Assembly: GCA_937951345.1 (NCBI GenBank)
Contig: CALFCF010000016.1
Coordinates: forward strand, 1 to 64,000
Reading direction: 5' to 3'
Source of the DNA: an uncultured Granulosicoccaceae bacterium
GTDB lineage: Bacteria; Pseudomonadota; Gammaproteobacteria; Granulosicoccales; Granulosicoccaceae
DNA length: 64,000 bases
Positions within the stretch are counted from its first letter, which is position 1, and every line of letters starts with the position of its first letter. The position numbers were made by a program, and so were the translations under genes. The notes beneath the pieces were generated by a model that did no database searches, was not told the DNA's origin, and saw only the letters and a list, made by a program, of their open reading frames with translations. Below, one piece after another: positions 54,966-63,691 of this stretch.

Positions 54966-55042
54966 CTCTGTAGTGTTGGAGTTTTCCAACATTATGTTGC
55001 AACTAAATCGTAAGGCTGCATTCTATGGTTAGGCTTCACAGT

Positions 55043-56107
55043 CTAGTAAGCTACCAGTTCAACGCGCCGGTTCCTGCTTCGTCCTTCTGACGTTGCGTTT
55101 GAATCGATCGGTTGTGATTCTCCCATCGCCTGAGGCGTCATACGCCCGGCGTTCACTCCCGCACTGCTTAGATAGTCAAGCACAGCGTCTGCACGTCGTT
55201 GTGATAACGCCTGGTTGTAACCATCCGAACCAATACTATCGGTATGCGCACTGATACTGACCGGTGCGTTATCACATTCTGCCAATGTCGCTGCAACGTC
55301 ATCGAGAATGTTTTGCGCAGTTGCTGTCAGAGCTGATGAATCAAACTCAAAATTAACACCGTCAAGCGAACCGGCAAAATCACTACACTCGTCATATGCC
55401 ACCTGTTGCGGCTGAGCAGCTTCTGATACGGGTTCCGGTGCAGGCGCCTCAGCTATTTCAATCGGACGACTTTCAGCACGTCTTCCGGTACGGTAAACCA
55501 CACCAACCTGCGCATACTGAGCATCGTGGTCAAATTGCACACCTTCAGCCCGAATACCCAATCCACGGCGCGTCATATACTCCATACCGGCACCAACTAC
55601 CACATTCGCGTGATCTCTGATTTCACCGGCAAAACTACCTTCGTTGTCGTGCTCAACCAAGCCAACACCAAGCCGACCATAAGGGCTGAGGCCACTGCGC
55701 TTAAAGTTGTCACGGTTTTTACCTGCATATACCAGCGCACTGGCACCGTGAGCATGATAATTAATGCGGCCTCCCTGAGAGAATCCTGCACTACCGAGAT
55801 CTGCAGAGTGGAGTTCCACTGCAAGCATTCGGTTTATATCTGCGCCAATCGTAACTTGTCCTGCTGGCTCAACGCGATCATCCTGATCCAGAGTCGCGAG
55901 GAAACGGTCATCAGGTTCTAACCTACTCGCACCGATACCGGTGCTGGCATAAAAATGCCGTTGCAAACCACTGTCAGCCCTAGCCTGTCCAAGCGCTGGA
56001 TCTGAATTGCCACTAATCGGGCTTGTTGTCGAACAACCAACTCCCAGTATTGAAGAAGCCACAAAGAGAACAGCTACGTTCAACCTCGTGGAGATAAATG
56101 TTTTCAT
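55043..56107 (-). CDS. OmpA-family lipoprotein with N-terminal barrel-like domain (paralogue 2)
   Basis: A 354-aa protein started at the ATG at 56107, with AGGGA 7 nt upstream; an ATG at 56134 would add nine residues before the signal. The signal ends in SSILGVGC. It is clearly a duplicate of the gene at 53518-54609: HFYASTGIGASRLEPDD, AVELHSADLGSAGFSQGG and NRDNFKRSGLSPYGRLGVG line up with its barrel-like part. So do the OmpA motifs VSISAHTDSIGSDGYNQAL and RSRNRRVELVAY. Divergence of the hinges shows the duplication is old. Both probably tether the outer membrane to peptidoglycan. Confidence 0.9.
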   Translation of the reverse strand: MKTFISTRLNVAVLFVASSILGVGCSTTSPISGNSDPALGQARADSGLQRHFYASTGIGASRLEPDDRFLATLDQDDRVEPAGQVTIGADINRMLAVELHSADLGSAGFSQGGRINYHAHGASALVYAGKNRDNFKRSGLSPYGRLGVGLVEHDNEGSFAGEIRDHANVVVGAGMEYMTRRGLGIRAEGVQFDHDAQYAQVGVVYRTGRRAESRPIEIAEAPAPEPVSEAAQPQQVAYDECSDFAGSLDGVNFEFDSSALTATAQNILDDVAATLAECDNAPVSISAHTDSIGSDGYNQALSQRRADAVLDYLSSAGVNAGRMTPQAMGESQPIDSNATSEGRSRNRRVELVAY

Positions 56108-56278
56108 GTTTGTATCCCTGGTTATGTCGCCCATTCATTAGCACGGGCTTGCAGGGGCAAAACTGTGAGCAAGTAGCCGACCACACCACGGAACAATTCT
56201 TCTATGCGCTACGCAAAATATCTAATTGGTAACACAAGACAGGGATAAGACTGAACTCTTGTTCAGTTAAAAGGCAGG

Positions 56279-57691
56279 TTATTGCTGCGTATAGAGTACG
56301 CCACCCTCGTGCATGAAATTCTCCCACGCAAACCAATAAGAAATATGACCAGGTAAACGGGCACGACGTACTGGTTGAGCTGTCTGTTGGTTTACATCAG
56401 AGCTAACTGTCAAGAATTCTTCATCCAATAACCATTTATCTTTTTGCGTTACCAGATTCCCGTCAGCAGACAGTGAAAACACCTCGTCGTCTTCGCGAGC
56501 ATACGCACGCACGGTTCGCGTGGAAGCATCGCCGATCAATACGATCGGCGTGCTGCCCAGTTTATCGTTGATGATGGGCATTTCGTTGAACGCTTTTAGC
56601 GGCCAGGCTTTGCTGGCAGCAAACTGCCGCATTGCGAATACATAGTCCTTACGCAGCAAGTCGCTTTCATCCTGCACTACCGCCGGAAACATTAAACCGG
56701 GACTGGCAAAGTAGTCGTGATAGACGAATCCGGAGTCATAGTTGCGGATATAACCTGTATCAAGTGACAGGACAGTGGTATCCGGATGCAATTCACGCCA
56801 CTTTGTCCAACTGGTGATTGAAACCGGTAGAGTTTTCAGTTTTACGCCCTGATCAACAAGCGGCCCGATAACCGGCTCACCGGTGAACTGATTCCATACG
56901 CTGTTGGTTTGCCGGTCAAACATTAATTTGTTGGAACGGTACAAAAGGCCGGTTGATCCGAACACAAATGGCTCAGAGCGCCCTGCCACATGTGTTTCGT
57001 ATAAAATACCGGAGCCACATAGTGTGCAGTAAGCCAGCGCAACCGGGACGCCTCCGATTACATCATTAAACATTTCGTGCCAGCCCATAATTCTCAAAGG
57101 ATATGCACGTGCGTCATCGTTAATCTCAATACCGAAAACGAGGTCAGACCCAAGTAGGTAGTCAGCTTCATCAGCTTTGATCATGCTGGCTGAATCAAGA
57201 GATGGAATATCATCATACTGGGCCCCACCCCACACGATTTCTTCTAACCGGATACGCATGTTCTCCCGGTTTCCAAAGGGAGGTTTGAATAAATCAAGAA
57301 AACGTGCATCGGTATTACCAAGAAAGCGCAGCTTGAGATCACGGTAACTTGGATGAGGAATCACTTCCGGATGCCGCTCCTGCCAGTTATAGGCCTCATG
57401 CCAGTGAGTGATTTGTTCGCCCGTCAGCTCAGACAACGCCTTAGCAATATGCACATTGGAGCCGGTCCAGCGCATGGCCAGTACAAAAGTCGGAATAAGG
57501 CTTTTATCTTTTAAAGCAGCTAATTTCTCGACGATTGATTTTTTTCGAGCGCCCTGCTCGACAAACATGTCGAGACTGAGCCCGGCTACATCCAGGTTGC
57601 CATCTGCGTGGGTAAAAGTACCCCACAGCAAACTACAACAAAGTAGACAAATCGAATTCAATCTAGCTACACGACAGCTGTGTCTACTCAT
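56279..57691 (-). CDS. DUF3179 domain protein, exported
   Basis: A 470-aa protein with a signal sequence (LNSICLLCCSLLWGTFTHA). The DUF3179 core is clear: AYPLRIMGWHEMFNDVIGG, VALAYCTLCGSGILYE, FGSTGLLYRSNKLMFDRQT, SVWNQFTGEPVIGPL and LHPDTTVLSLDTGY. The conserved Cys pair in YCTLCGSG suggests a redox or metal site. The family is found in bacteria and archaea and has no established function. The N-terminal 120 residues are helical. It stands alone; no terminator was seen. Confidence 0.9.
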   Translation of the reverse strand: MSRHSCRVARLNSICLLCCSLLWGTFTHADGNLDVAGLSLDMFVEQGARKKSIVEKLAALKDKSLIPTFVLAMRWTGSNVHIAKALSELTGEQITHWHEAYNWQERHPEVIPHPSYRDLKLRFLGNTDARFLDLFKPPFGNRENMRIRLEEIVWGGAQYDDIPSLDSASMIKADEADYLLGSDLVFGIEINDDARAYPLRIMGWHEMFNDVIGGVPVALAYCTLCGSGILYETHVAGRSEPFVFGSTGLLYRSNKLMFDRQTNSVWNQFTGEPVIGPLVDQGVKLKTLPVSITSWTKWRELHPDTTVLSLDTGYIRNYDSGFVYHDYFASPGLMFPAVVQDESDLLRKDYVFAMRQFAASKAWPLKAFNEMPIINDKLGSTPIVLIGDASTRTVRAYAREDDEVFSLSADGNLVTQKDKWLLDEEFLTVSSDVNQQTAQPVRRARLPGHISYWFAWENFMHEGGVLYTQQ

Positions 57692-57882
57692 AGTCTGACG
57701 ACAATATGACCAACGATTTCAATACGACAGCTGGTGCGGGTAATGATTCAAATCAGGGTTCCCACTGCGAGCCATCAGTAGTATTAATGTGTAGTACCAG
57801 CGTTCAAGGTATACGCCAGACAGACCAGAGAAATAAGATCAAATACAACCTGGTTTATTTATGTAAAAAATTTTAGACAAGA
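57692..57882. other. Upstream region of the DUF3179 gene
   Basis: About 190 bp, with the porin terminator at its far end. No gene and no obvious promoter. Confidence 0.35.
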
Positions 57883-57911
57883 AAAAAGCACCCACAATGT
57901 AGGTGCTTTTT
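57883..57911 (-). terminator. Rho-independent terminator after the porin gene
   Basis: AAAAAGCACC/GGTGCTTTTT form a 10-bp stem with a 9-nt loop on the minus strand, ending in a T-run. It lies 80 bp past the porin stop. Confidence 0.9.
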
Positions 57912-57990
57912 CATTCGCTAGATTCAGACCCGGTTTAAGAGTCATAAATACCGCATTTCAGTTCAGGACATTTTCAATATGCCCAGAGAC

Positions 57991-58962
57991 TTAGTACTTA
58001 TAGCGGAATCCAGCGTAAGTTGCGCTCAGCGATGCACCATCACCGTTGTCAAAATTCTGCACCCCGCCGTAGATGTCAACTTGTTTGGTAGCCTTGTATT
58101 CCGCACCAAATCCCATGAACTCGTTCTCACCATCAATGCCGTGCTCACCAAAGTCTACGGAGAGGTTTAGCTTACCAATAGCGTATCCCAGACCCACCTG
58201 GAACTGTTCCGTCTCATTAGCTTCGATGGCAGCTTGCTGTGAAGTAAACGAGTAGTATCCACTCAGACCAAATTTGAATTTATAGCCGATACCTAACATC
58301 GTTCTATCACCGGCACCGGTTTCGGTGTTGGCAAAACCCGCTACTGCTGTCAGCTTGCCCGGACCTATTCCTCGCTTGAAACGTGCGGCGAGTTCAGACC
58401 GCTCACCATTAGTCAAACTGGCAGAGAGTTTCAATCCGCCCAAGCTGGGAGTGTCATAGCGAATGCGGGAGTTACGGCTGAAACCATCATAATAGGTGTA
58501 AGCAACATTCGCAGCATTGTCACGGTTTAAAACGCCGCGTACTGCGAAGAAAGGCAGGTGACCGCCACCTAGAATGTTACCAGTCACCTGATAACTTACT
58601 TCACCTGTGCCGTTCGCTGCACCGTCACCTTTTCCGAGACTAAATGAACCGAATTTGCCTTTGAATCCAACCTCAGCATAGCGTGTATCGATTGATTCGG
58701 AACCATCAAGAGCACCGAAGGATTGGTTTTCTTGGATTTGTATCTCGTATCGAGTAAACACAGTGATACCACCCAACTTGTGATTTCCCCGAAGCCGGAT
58801 ACGCGAGCCGGTACCAGTGTTGTCAGCGATTTCTGGATTTTCCACATCCCCGCCAAACAGCAGCACAGGTGATACCTGACCGCTAAGGCTCAGATCCGCA
58901 TTTGCGGACAATGGAAGTAATCCAGCTGCTGCTGCAGCAATAACAATCTTTAGCTTTCCCAT
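57991..58962 (-). CDS. General porin, 16-stranded type
   Basis: A 323-aa outer-membrane porin. The signal peptide (IVIAAAAAGLLPLSANA) is followed by DLSLSGQVSPVLLFGG and alternating amphipathic strands: SRIRLRGNHKLGGITVFTRY, RYAEVGFKGKFGSFSLGKGD, KLSASLTNGE. It ends in a C-terminal strand closing with YAGFRYKY, lacking the usual final Phe but ending in Tyr. The G-S-F-S-L-G-K-G-D block is the typical porin strand before the constriction loop. AGGTG sits close to the ATG. A promoter and a palindrome upstream suggest regulation. Ion selectivity cannot be told. Confidence 0.9.
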   Translation of the reverse strand: MGKLKIVIAAAAAGLLPLSANADLSLSGQVSPVLLFGGDVENPEIADNTGTGSRIRLRGNHKLGGITVFTRYEIQIQENQSFGALDGSESIDTRYAEVGFKGKFGSFSLGKGDGAANGTGEVSYQVTGNILGGGHLPFFAVRGVLNRDNAANVAYTYYDGFSRNSRIRYDTPSLGGLKLSASLTNGERSELAARFKRGIGPGKLTAVAGFANTETGAGDRTMLGIGYKFKFGLSGYYSFTSQQAAIEANETEQFQVGLGYAIGKLNLSVDFGEHGIDGENEFMGFGAEYKATKQVDIYGGVQNFDNGDGASLSATYAGFRYKY

Positions 58963-59110
58963 AAGTCACCTGCTCCAAGTGTTTACATTACTGTGGGCTT
59001 TGCTGTTGCCCGAGTTTATTGAACCTGAAAATGCGCACTCGCCAGATAATCGGGAGGCATGACGTTTTGTCCTATGTCTCCAAAAAACAACAACGCCGCA
59101 TTACCCCTTG

Positions 59111-59139
59111 TATTTAGTAAGAGAAATTAAATGCGTCAA
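59111..59139 (-). promoter_or_regulatory. Likely porin promoter
   Basis: On the minus strand TTGACG (59139-59134) and TAAATA (59116-59111) are exactly 17 bp apart, reading toward the porin. The -35 box overlaps GCGTCAA, the same 7-mer that forms the palindrome at 59186-59200. The -10 box matches consensus at only three of six bases. Confidence 0.6.
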
Positions 59140-59185
59140 GAAAAAATGCAAAATCTGTCAAATTTCATGAATTCACGGACTTTCT

Positions 59186-59200
59186 GCGTCAATTTGACGC
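59186..59200. promoter_or_regulatory. GCGTCAA palindrome upstream of the porin promoter
   Basis: GCGTCAA-T-TTGACGC has perfect 7-bp arms and lies about 47 bp upstream of the -35 box, which itself carries one more GCGTCAA. The spacing suits an activator or a repressor binding in a cooperative pair. The regulator is unknown. Confidence 0.55.
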
Positions 59201-59942
59201 CATATGCATGTCGGGAATACTACAAAACGCATATCAAACGCAATTACGACGACTTCCTGCAATAGATTCACTGGAAAGCTGTTTAGTGGCCACATAGTGC
59301 ACGAAAGAGCGTGCTAAGCACTGTCAATACGCCAGATCGTGACAAACAGGAACTGACCAAAAGAATAGCTTGTTGGCTTGATACAACTCAGGGAGGCGTG
59401 TAACCGGTCTGTCCCGTGGAACATCGAGCGAAGCATGCGCTCTTTACGACTTGTTTTAGCAGCTTTCAGTGAAAATCGCAGGGCAACTCAAACTGCGCTT
59501 GAAAACAGCTGTCCGCATCACTTTTCAAGCGTGGAACTCCATGACAAATAGAGTGATTCAATACGCGCTTGGGCAGATAGTTCGGACTTAGATGCATTCA
59601 GATTTGAAGCTGGTACACATATATAAAAACGACAAGTATCTTTGATCCCATTGATAAATAATTATCATCACTTGATTGCCAGCAATTAACGAATGTGTCA
59701 CCGATAGCGGCGGCACTTTCCCTTGCTGAGTGCATCCAATCGAATGACTATCAACGAAAACGGTAGATGTAGTATGCCTGTTTGATCCGGAACACTGATT
59801 TGATCCGGATCCTCTCTTGTAAATGAGAAACATTAGGCAAGCAATCAGGGAACAAATATTTGTTCAGCAAACATACAGGCCTTGTTATCCATCATGCCAC
59901 TACCATTTAAAAAATGGTCAGTACTCATATCGAGAGGTAACT

Positions 59943-60335
59943 ATGCAATTCAATTTAATTGAGAAAATTTCCGATCCGACGAGATCCGGAAAAACAAACA
60001 TTCGTCACTTCATACAAAGCTCATGTCTGGCTGTCTTTTTGACAGTAACACTAGCGGTGTTTTCAGCACCGACATACGCACATCAAGGCTATGGTCACGG
60101 CAAGCCACTGCTCTACTATGGATTGGTTCATCATTTTAATCATGGATATCGCTATAACAAGCGTCACCACGGTTACAGACAAAAAAATAAACGTTACGGA
60201 TCGTACGGATACCGGCAGCGTCACTACGGAAATTACCGCAATCAAGGGCACCGGGGAGATCGGTATTCTGACAGGCGACGATACAGCTACAGAAACAATA
60301 GGGGTATCGATCACGGACGTTTCAGACGACACTAA
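59943..60335 (+). CDS. Basic His/Tyr/Arg/Gly-rich exported protein
   Basis: A 130-aa protein; AGAGG lies 5 nt before the ATG at 59943, and the open frame upstream of it is ignored. A long N-region precedes a hydrophobic stretch (CLAVFLTVTLAVFSAPTYA) that ends in a signal-peptidase site. The mature part, about 82 residues, is low-complexity and strongly basic: repeated Tyr, Arg, His, Gly and Asn (HHGYRQKNKRYGSYGYRQ, RHYGNYRNQGHRGDRY). It has almost no hydrophobic core, so it is probably disordered and could bind metal, nucleic acid or acidic polysaccharide. I recognise no family. A hairpin follows about 90 bp after the stop. Confidence 0.8.
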   Translation: MQFNLIEKISDPTRSGKTNIRHFIQSSCLAVFLTVTLAVFSAPTYAHQGYGHGKPLLYYGLVHHFNHGYRYNKRHHGYRQKNKRYGSYGYRQRHYGNYRNQGHRGDRYSDRRRYSYRNNRGIDHGRFRRH

Positions 60336-60422
60336 GTTCAGAGAACACCTAGTCTCAGAGAGCACTTAGTTTCAGACGGCAGCTGATTTTAGACAGCAGT
60401 AAAGTACGATCGTCTGTTGTAC

Positions 60423-60450
60423 AACAACCACTGCGTGTGCAGTGGTTGTT
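60423..60450. terminator. Strong hairpin downstream of the basic protein gene
   Basis: AACAACCACTGC/GCAGTGGTTGTT is a perfect 12-bp stem with a GTGT loop. No T-run follows on either strand beyond TT, so it is only a candidate terminator. The region around 60336-60400 has slipped repeats of TTCAGA/CAGAGA. Confidence 0.6.
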
Positions 60451-60630
60451 AAGCTCGCACTGTTTGCAGCAAGTTAAATGCAATCAAAAAAGAAACACAA
60501 ATAAACTGCTACCGACACTAAATTCCAAAAAACTCGATATTCTGAGCAAATTTACGCTGCACACGATCTTATTCGAAAGCATATTTGAAAGCGAAGCAAT
60601 ACTATTGTCAGAGCTATGAAAGGATCAGAG

Positions 60631-62007
60631 TTAGTTGAGCAAATGTTTAATATCGCTGATCGCAGCAGTGATACTCTCATGCAGCACAGCATAGATCTCG
60701 TCAATTTGTTTAATCGTTAGAATTAATGGCGGTGATAAAACGATCATCGCACCAAGAGGTCTGACGATTAAACCACGCGCTTGCGCATGTTTGGACACCA
60801 ACATGCCAATTGCAACATCTTCATCAAAATATTGTTTGTTGTCTTTATTTCGAACAAACTCCAACCCCATCATAAAATGACTGCCACGCACGTCACCAAC
60901 AATATCCAATTCAGCAAGCTTTCGTAGCGATGATTCAAAGTAAGGCCCAACTTCCAATACATGTTCACAGATTTTCTCGTTTTCAATGATATCCAGATTG
61001 GCAAGTGCGGCTGCGCAACAGGCAGGGTGGCCTGAATAGGTCATACCGTGCAGGAATTTATTACCTTTTGCACTAATCACCTCATGTATCTCATCAGATA
61101 AAAAAGTCGCTGAAATCGGCTGATATCCGGAAGACAGTCCTTTAGCGGTTGTGATCATATCAGGCTGGATATTGAATACAGTCTCCGACGCAAACATGGC
61201 GCCCAACCGGCCAAAAGCGGTAACAACTTCGTCAGAAATCAATTTGATGTCATAGTTTCTGCATACTTCAGCGGTTCGATTATGGTATCCGTCAGGAGGC
61301 ACAAGAACACCACCGGCGCCCATGATCGGTTCTGCAATAAACGCAGCGATATTCTCAACACCAATCTTTTCGATATCACGCACCATTTCATCTATTAAAA
61401 AGTCGCAGAACTCGGCACCAGTCATATCAGCATCATGATGATAAGCACAAGGAGAAGATAAAAAATGCACAAACTCATCCGCTGATTCCCATCCAGCACG
61501 ATACACAGGTGTTGTTAGTGCAATCGCTAAATGCGTTGAACCATGATAGGCACCTATGCGAGACAAAATTTTCTTTTTCTTATAGTTACCCAGTCTGTTC
61601 TGATAGTAATGAAGAATTCGAACAGCGGTGTCATTTGCTACTGAACCTGAATTACCAAAATAAACGGTATTCAGATTGGTTGGCGTTAATGCTGTAAGTC
61701 GAGCGGCCAGTTCCGCTGCACCCGGGTGCGTGAGATTGTAGAACGTTGAAAAATAATCCAGCGTTTTTAATTGCTCAGCTACGGCATCTGCAATTTCTTT
61801 ACGACCGTGACCAACGTTGACACACCAGAGGCCAGCCATTCCATCAAGGAACCGCTCACCTTTCTCATTGTAAACATAAGCACCTTCCGCCTGAGATATG
61901 ACAGTGCGGGCACCAGCATGTGTTAATGATTCAAGGTCTGAAAACGAATGAATCAGATGGGCGTCCTGCTCAAGAATGACGTCAGTTCTATCGTTTTTTA
62001 TTTCCAT
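60631..62007 (-). CDS. Class III omega-aminotransferase
   Basis: A 458-aa PLP enzyme. The PLP lysine is Lys289 (TTAKGLSSGYQPISA) and Asp259 (LISDEVVTAFGR) binds the ring nitrogen; NSGSVANDTAVR and AYHGSTH bind phosphate. Length and the YFSTFY and GYQP features place it with omega-amino acid/polyamine:pyruvate aminotransferases. The divergent cluster across 358 bp holds a Rieske oxygenase and a PotF-like polyamine-binding protein. A polyamine or related omega-amine as substrate is therefore likely, but not proved. Confidence 0.9.
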   Translation of the reverse strand: MEIKNDRTDVILEQDAHLIHSFSDLESLTHAGARTVISQAEGAYVYNEKGERFLDGMAGLWCVNVGHGRKEIADAVAEQLKTLDYFSTFYNLTHPGAAELAARLTALTPTNLNTVYFGNSGSVANDTAVRILHYYQNRLGNYKKKKILSRIGAYHGSTHLAIALTTPVYRAGWESADEFVHFLSSPCAYHHDADMTGAEFCDFLIDEMVRDIEKIGVENIAAFIAEPIMGAGGVLVPPDGYHNRTAEVCRNYDIKLISDEVVTAFGRLGAMFASETVFNIQPDMITTAKGLSSGYQPISATFLSDEIHEVISAKGNKFLHGMTYSGHPACCAAALANLDIIENEKICEHVLEVGPYFESSLRKLAELDIVGDVRGSHFMMGLEFVRNKDNKQYFDEDVAIGMLVSKHAQARGLIVRPLGAMIVLSPPLILTIKQIDEIYAVLHESITAAISDIKHLLN

Positions 62008-62365
62008 GGAAACTACAGCTCATTGAATATAGGAAATTTTCAGATTGCGATCACAACACAGCCCGAATGGTTAATTAAACATTACATCAATATTTGTATA
62101 GTAATCGAATACCGATGCAAGCCGATGCAAAGAGACACTTGCCAGTACGCGTCGGCGCTGTAACAAACGTCATTTGCAGTGCTTCAAACAGATATTCATG
62201 GCGTTTATCACGCATGAAAAAACATCCTTTGCTCTTGGACAGACAGGATTATACAATCCTCTGCAGCGATCGATCGCACCGTTCATGGCGACGCACCGCC
62301 AAAAGTCAATTACTAAGGTAACTTAGAATCACCGTGACATACCTGCGAACATAACTGAAAAAACA
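62008..62365. other. Divergent promoter region of the aminotransferase and Rieske genes
   Basis: About 360 bp, no gene. CCGATGCAA occurs twice in tandem (62112-62129). No clear operator or -35/-10 pair was found. Confidence 0.45.
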
Positions 62366-63550
62366 GTGACCAATAAACCTACAACCGAAACAGAAAACCG
62401 CAAGAGTGACTATCTACCTCCGTGGACGTACCAATCAGACTCATTTCTTCAACTTGAAATCGATTACCTCTTTAAACGTAATTGGTTACTCGCGGGACAT
62501 ATCAGCGACGTGTCGAAACCAGGAGACTACCTGACATTCGATGCGTTTGACGAACAAGTCCTGGTTATACGCGATCGTGCAGGTGAACTGAATGCATTCT
62601 TTAACCTGTGTCAACACAGAGGCGGTCGAATTCTGGATCAGTCAACCGGACACTGTAAAGGTGCAATGACCTGCCCGTTTCACGGTTGGAGCTATGACTT
62701 GAATGGCAAACTCCTGAACGTCCCTCGGGCTGACACGTTTAAAGCATCAGATATTACCTCGGTGAGCTTACGCCCAGTCGACATGGAAATCTGGATGGGT
62801 TTTATTTTTATTCGACTGCAGGCCGGTTGCCAGTCAGTGGCAGAGCAACTTGCACCAATTGCTGATGAAGTTCTTAACTACCAACCGGAATTAATGGAAC
62901 CTTATCTACCTGCCAGTGAAGAGTTAAAACCGTTTAACTGGAAATGCATTCACGACATAGACAACGAGGGCTACCACGTGCCGATAGGTCATCCGGCATT
63001 ACATGAACTCTACGGTGAGACCTATAAAGACACCATTGAAAATGAAATCATGGTTGCACGTGGCACGATCAGCGATCGAATCGCCCGGAGTTGGAGTGTT
63101 CGGCACTATCAAAAACTGCTGCCAGCGTTTGATCATCTGCCCGCACAACGACAACGGATTTGGTTCTACTTTAATTTCTATCCAAATCTGATTTTCGGTT
63201 TTTATCCGGACATGATGGAAATTTACATGACCATCCCTGAATCAATCGACACAACACGCTACATATCACGCACTTATGCACTACCCGACAAACGCCCGGA
63301 AACCCGTGCCAGCCGCTATCTGAATGTCAGGATAAACACAGAAACCGCCGACGAAGACGATGCTTTTGTGGCTGCACTGCAAAAAGGTATGCTATCCACT
63401 GCATGGCAACCACCGCGCCTTTCAACTCTCGAGGAAGGAGTGCGTTTCTTTCACCACCGGATTCAACGGGACTTGCCTGTCGGGCAGCTCGAAAAGCCGC
63501 CGTTTGAAACAGAAATCCCGAATATAAACAATAAGTTACTAAATTCGTGA
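62366..63550 (+). CDS. Rieske non-haem iron oxygenase, alpha subunit
   Basis: A 394-aa oxygenase subunit. The Rieske [2Fe-2S] cluster is bound by Cys82 and His84 (CQHRGG) and Cys103 and His106 (CPFHGW). The mononuclear iron ligands are His204 and His209 (DNEGYHVPIGH) plus a later Asp. It would hydroxylate or demethylate a substrate using electrons from a separate reductase, which is not in the window. A start at GTG (62366) has only a weak ribosome binding site. It precedes a PotF-like binding protein by 141 bp. Relatives in such contexts act on quaternary amines or amino compounds; the substrate is unknown. Confidence 0.9.
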   Translation: MTNKPTTETENRKSDYLPPWTYQSDSFLQLEIDYLFKRNWLLAGHISDVSKPGDYLTFDAFDEQVLVIRDRAGELNAFFNLCQHRGGRILDQSTGHCKGAMTCPFHGWSYDLNGKLLNVPRADTFKASDITSVSLRPVDMEIWMGFIFIRLQAGCQSVAEQLAPIADEVLNYQPELMEPYLPASEELKPFNWKCIHDIDNEGYHVPIGHPALHELYGETYKDTIENEIMVARGTISDRIARSWSVRHYQKLLPAFDHLPAQRQRIWFYFNFYPNLIFGFYPDMMEIYMTIPESIDTTRYISRTYALPDKRPETRASRYLNVRINTETADEDDAFVAALQKGMLSTAWQPPRLSTLEEGVRFFHHRIQRDLPVGQLEKPPFETEIPNINNKLLNS

Positions 63551-63691
63551 ACGATGTTTGTGGCATCCGTCAAAAGCCTGCGCATGCTGATAATCTGCCT
63601 TGGCTGATTTCAGCTAACATGAGGCCACTGGAGCACAAATCACACCCCTGTTATGTGGGTGCTCAGTCTATCCAAAGCTATGGAGCACAAA

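Larger units (their letters stand above)
58963..59942. other. Long gene-free region between porin and basic exported protein genes
   Basis: Almost 1 kb. The part nearest the porin holds a promoter and a palindrome, listed separately. A minus-strand frame at 59588-59833 has no ribosome binding site and unnatural composition. TTTGATCCGGA is repeated near 59780-59811. I see no transposase or RNA gene. Confidence 0.5.

Noticed and set aside
59588-59833. 81-aa minus-strand open frame
   Set aside because: No ribosome binding site or family, and poor composition; probably chance.
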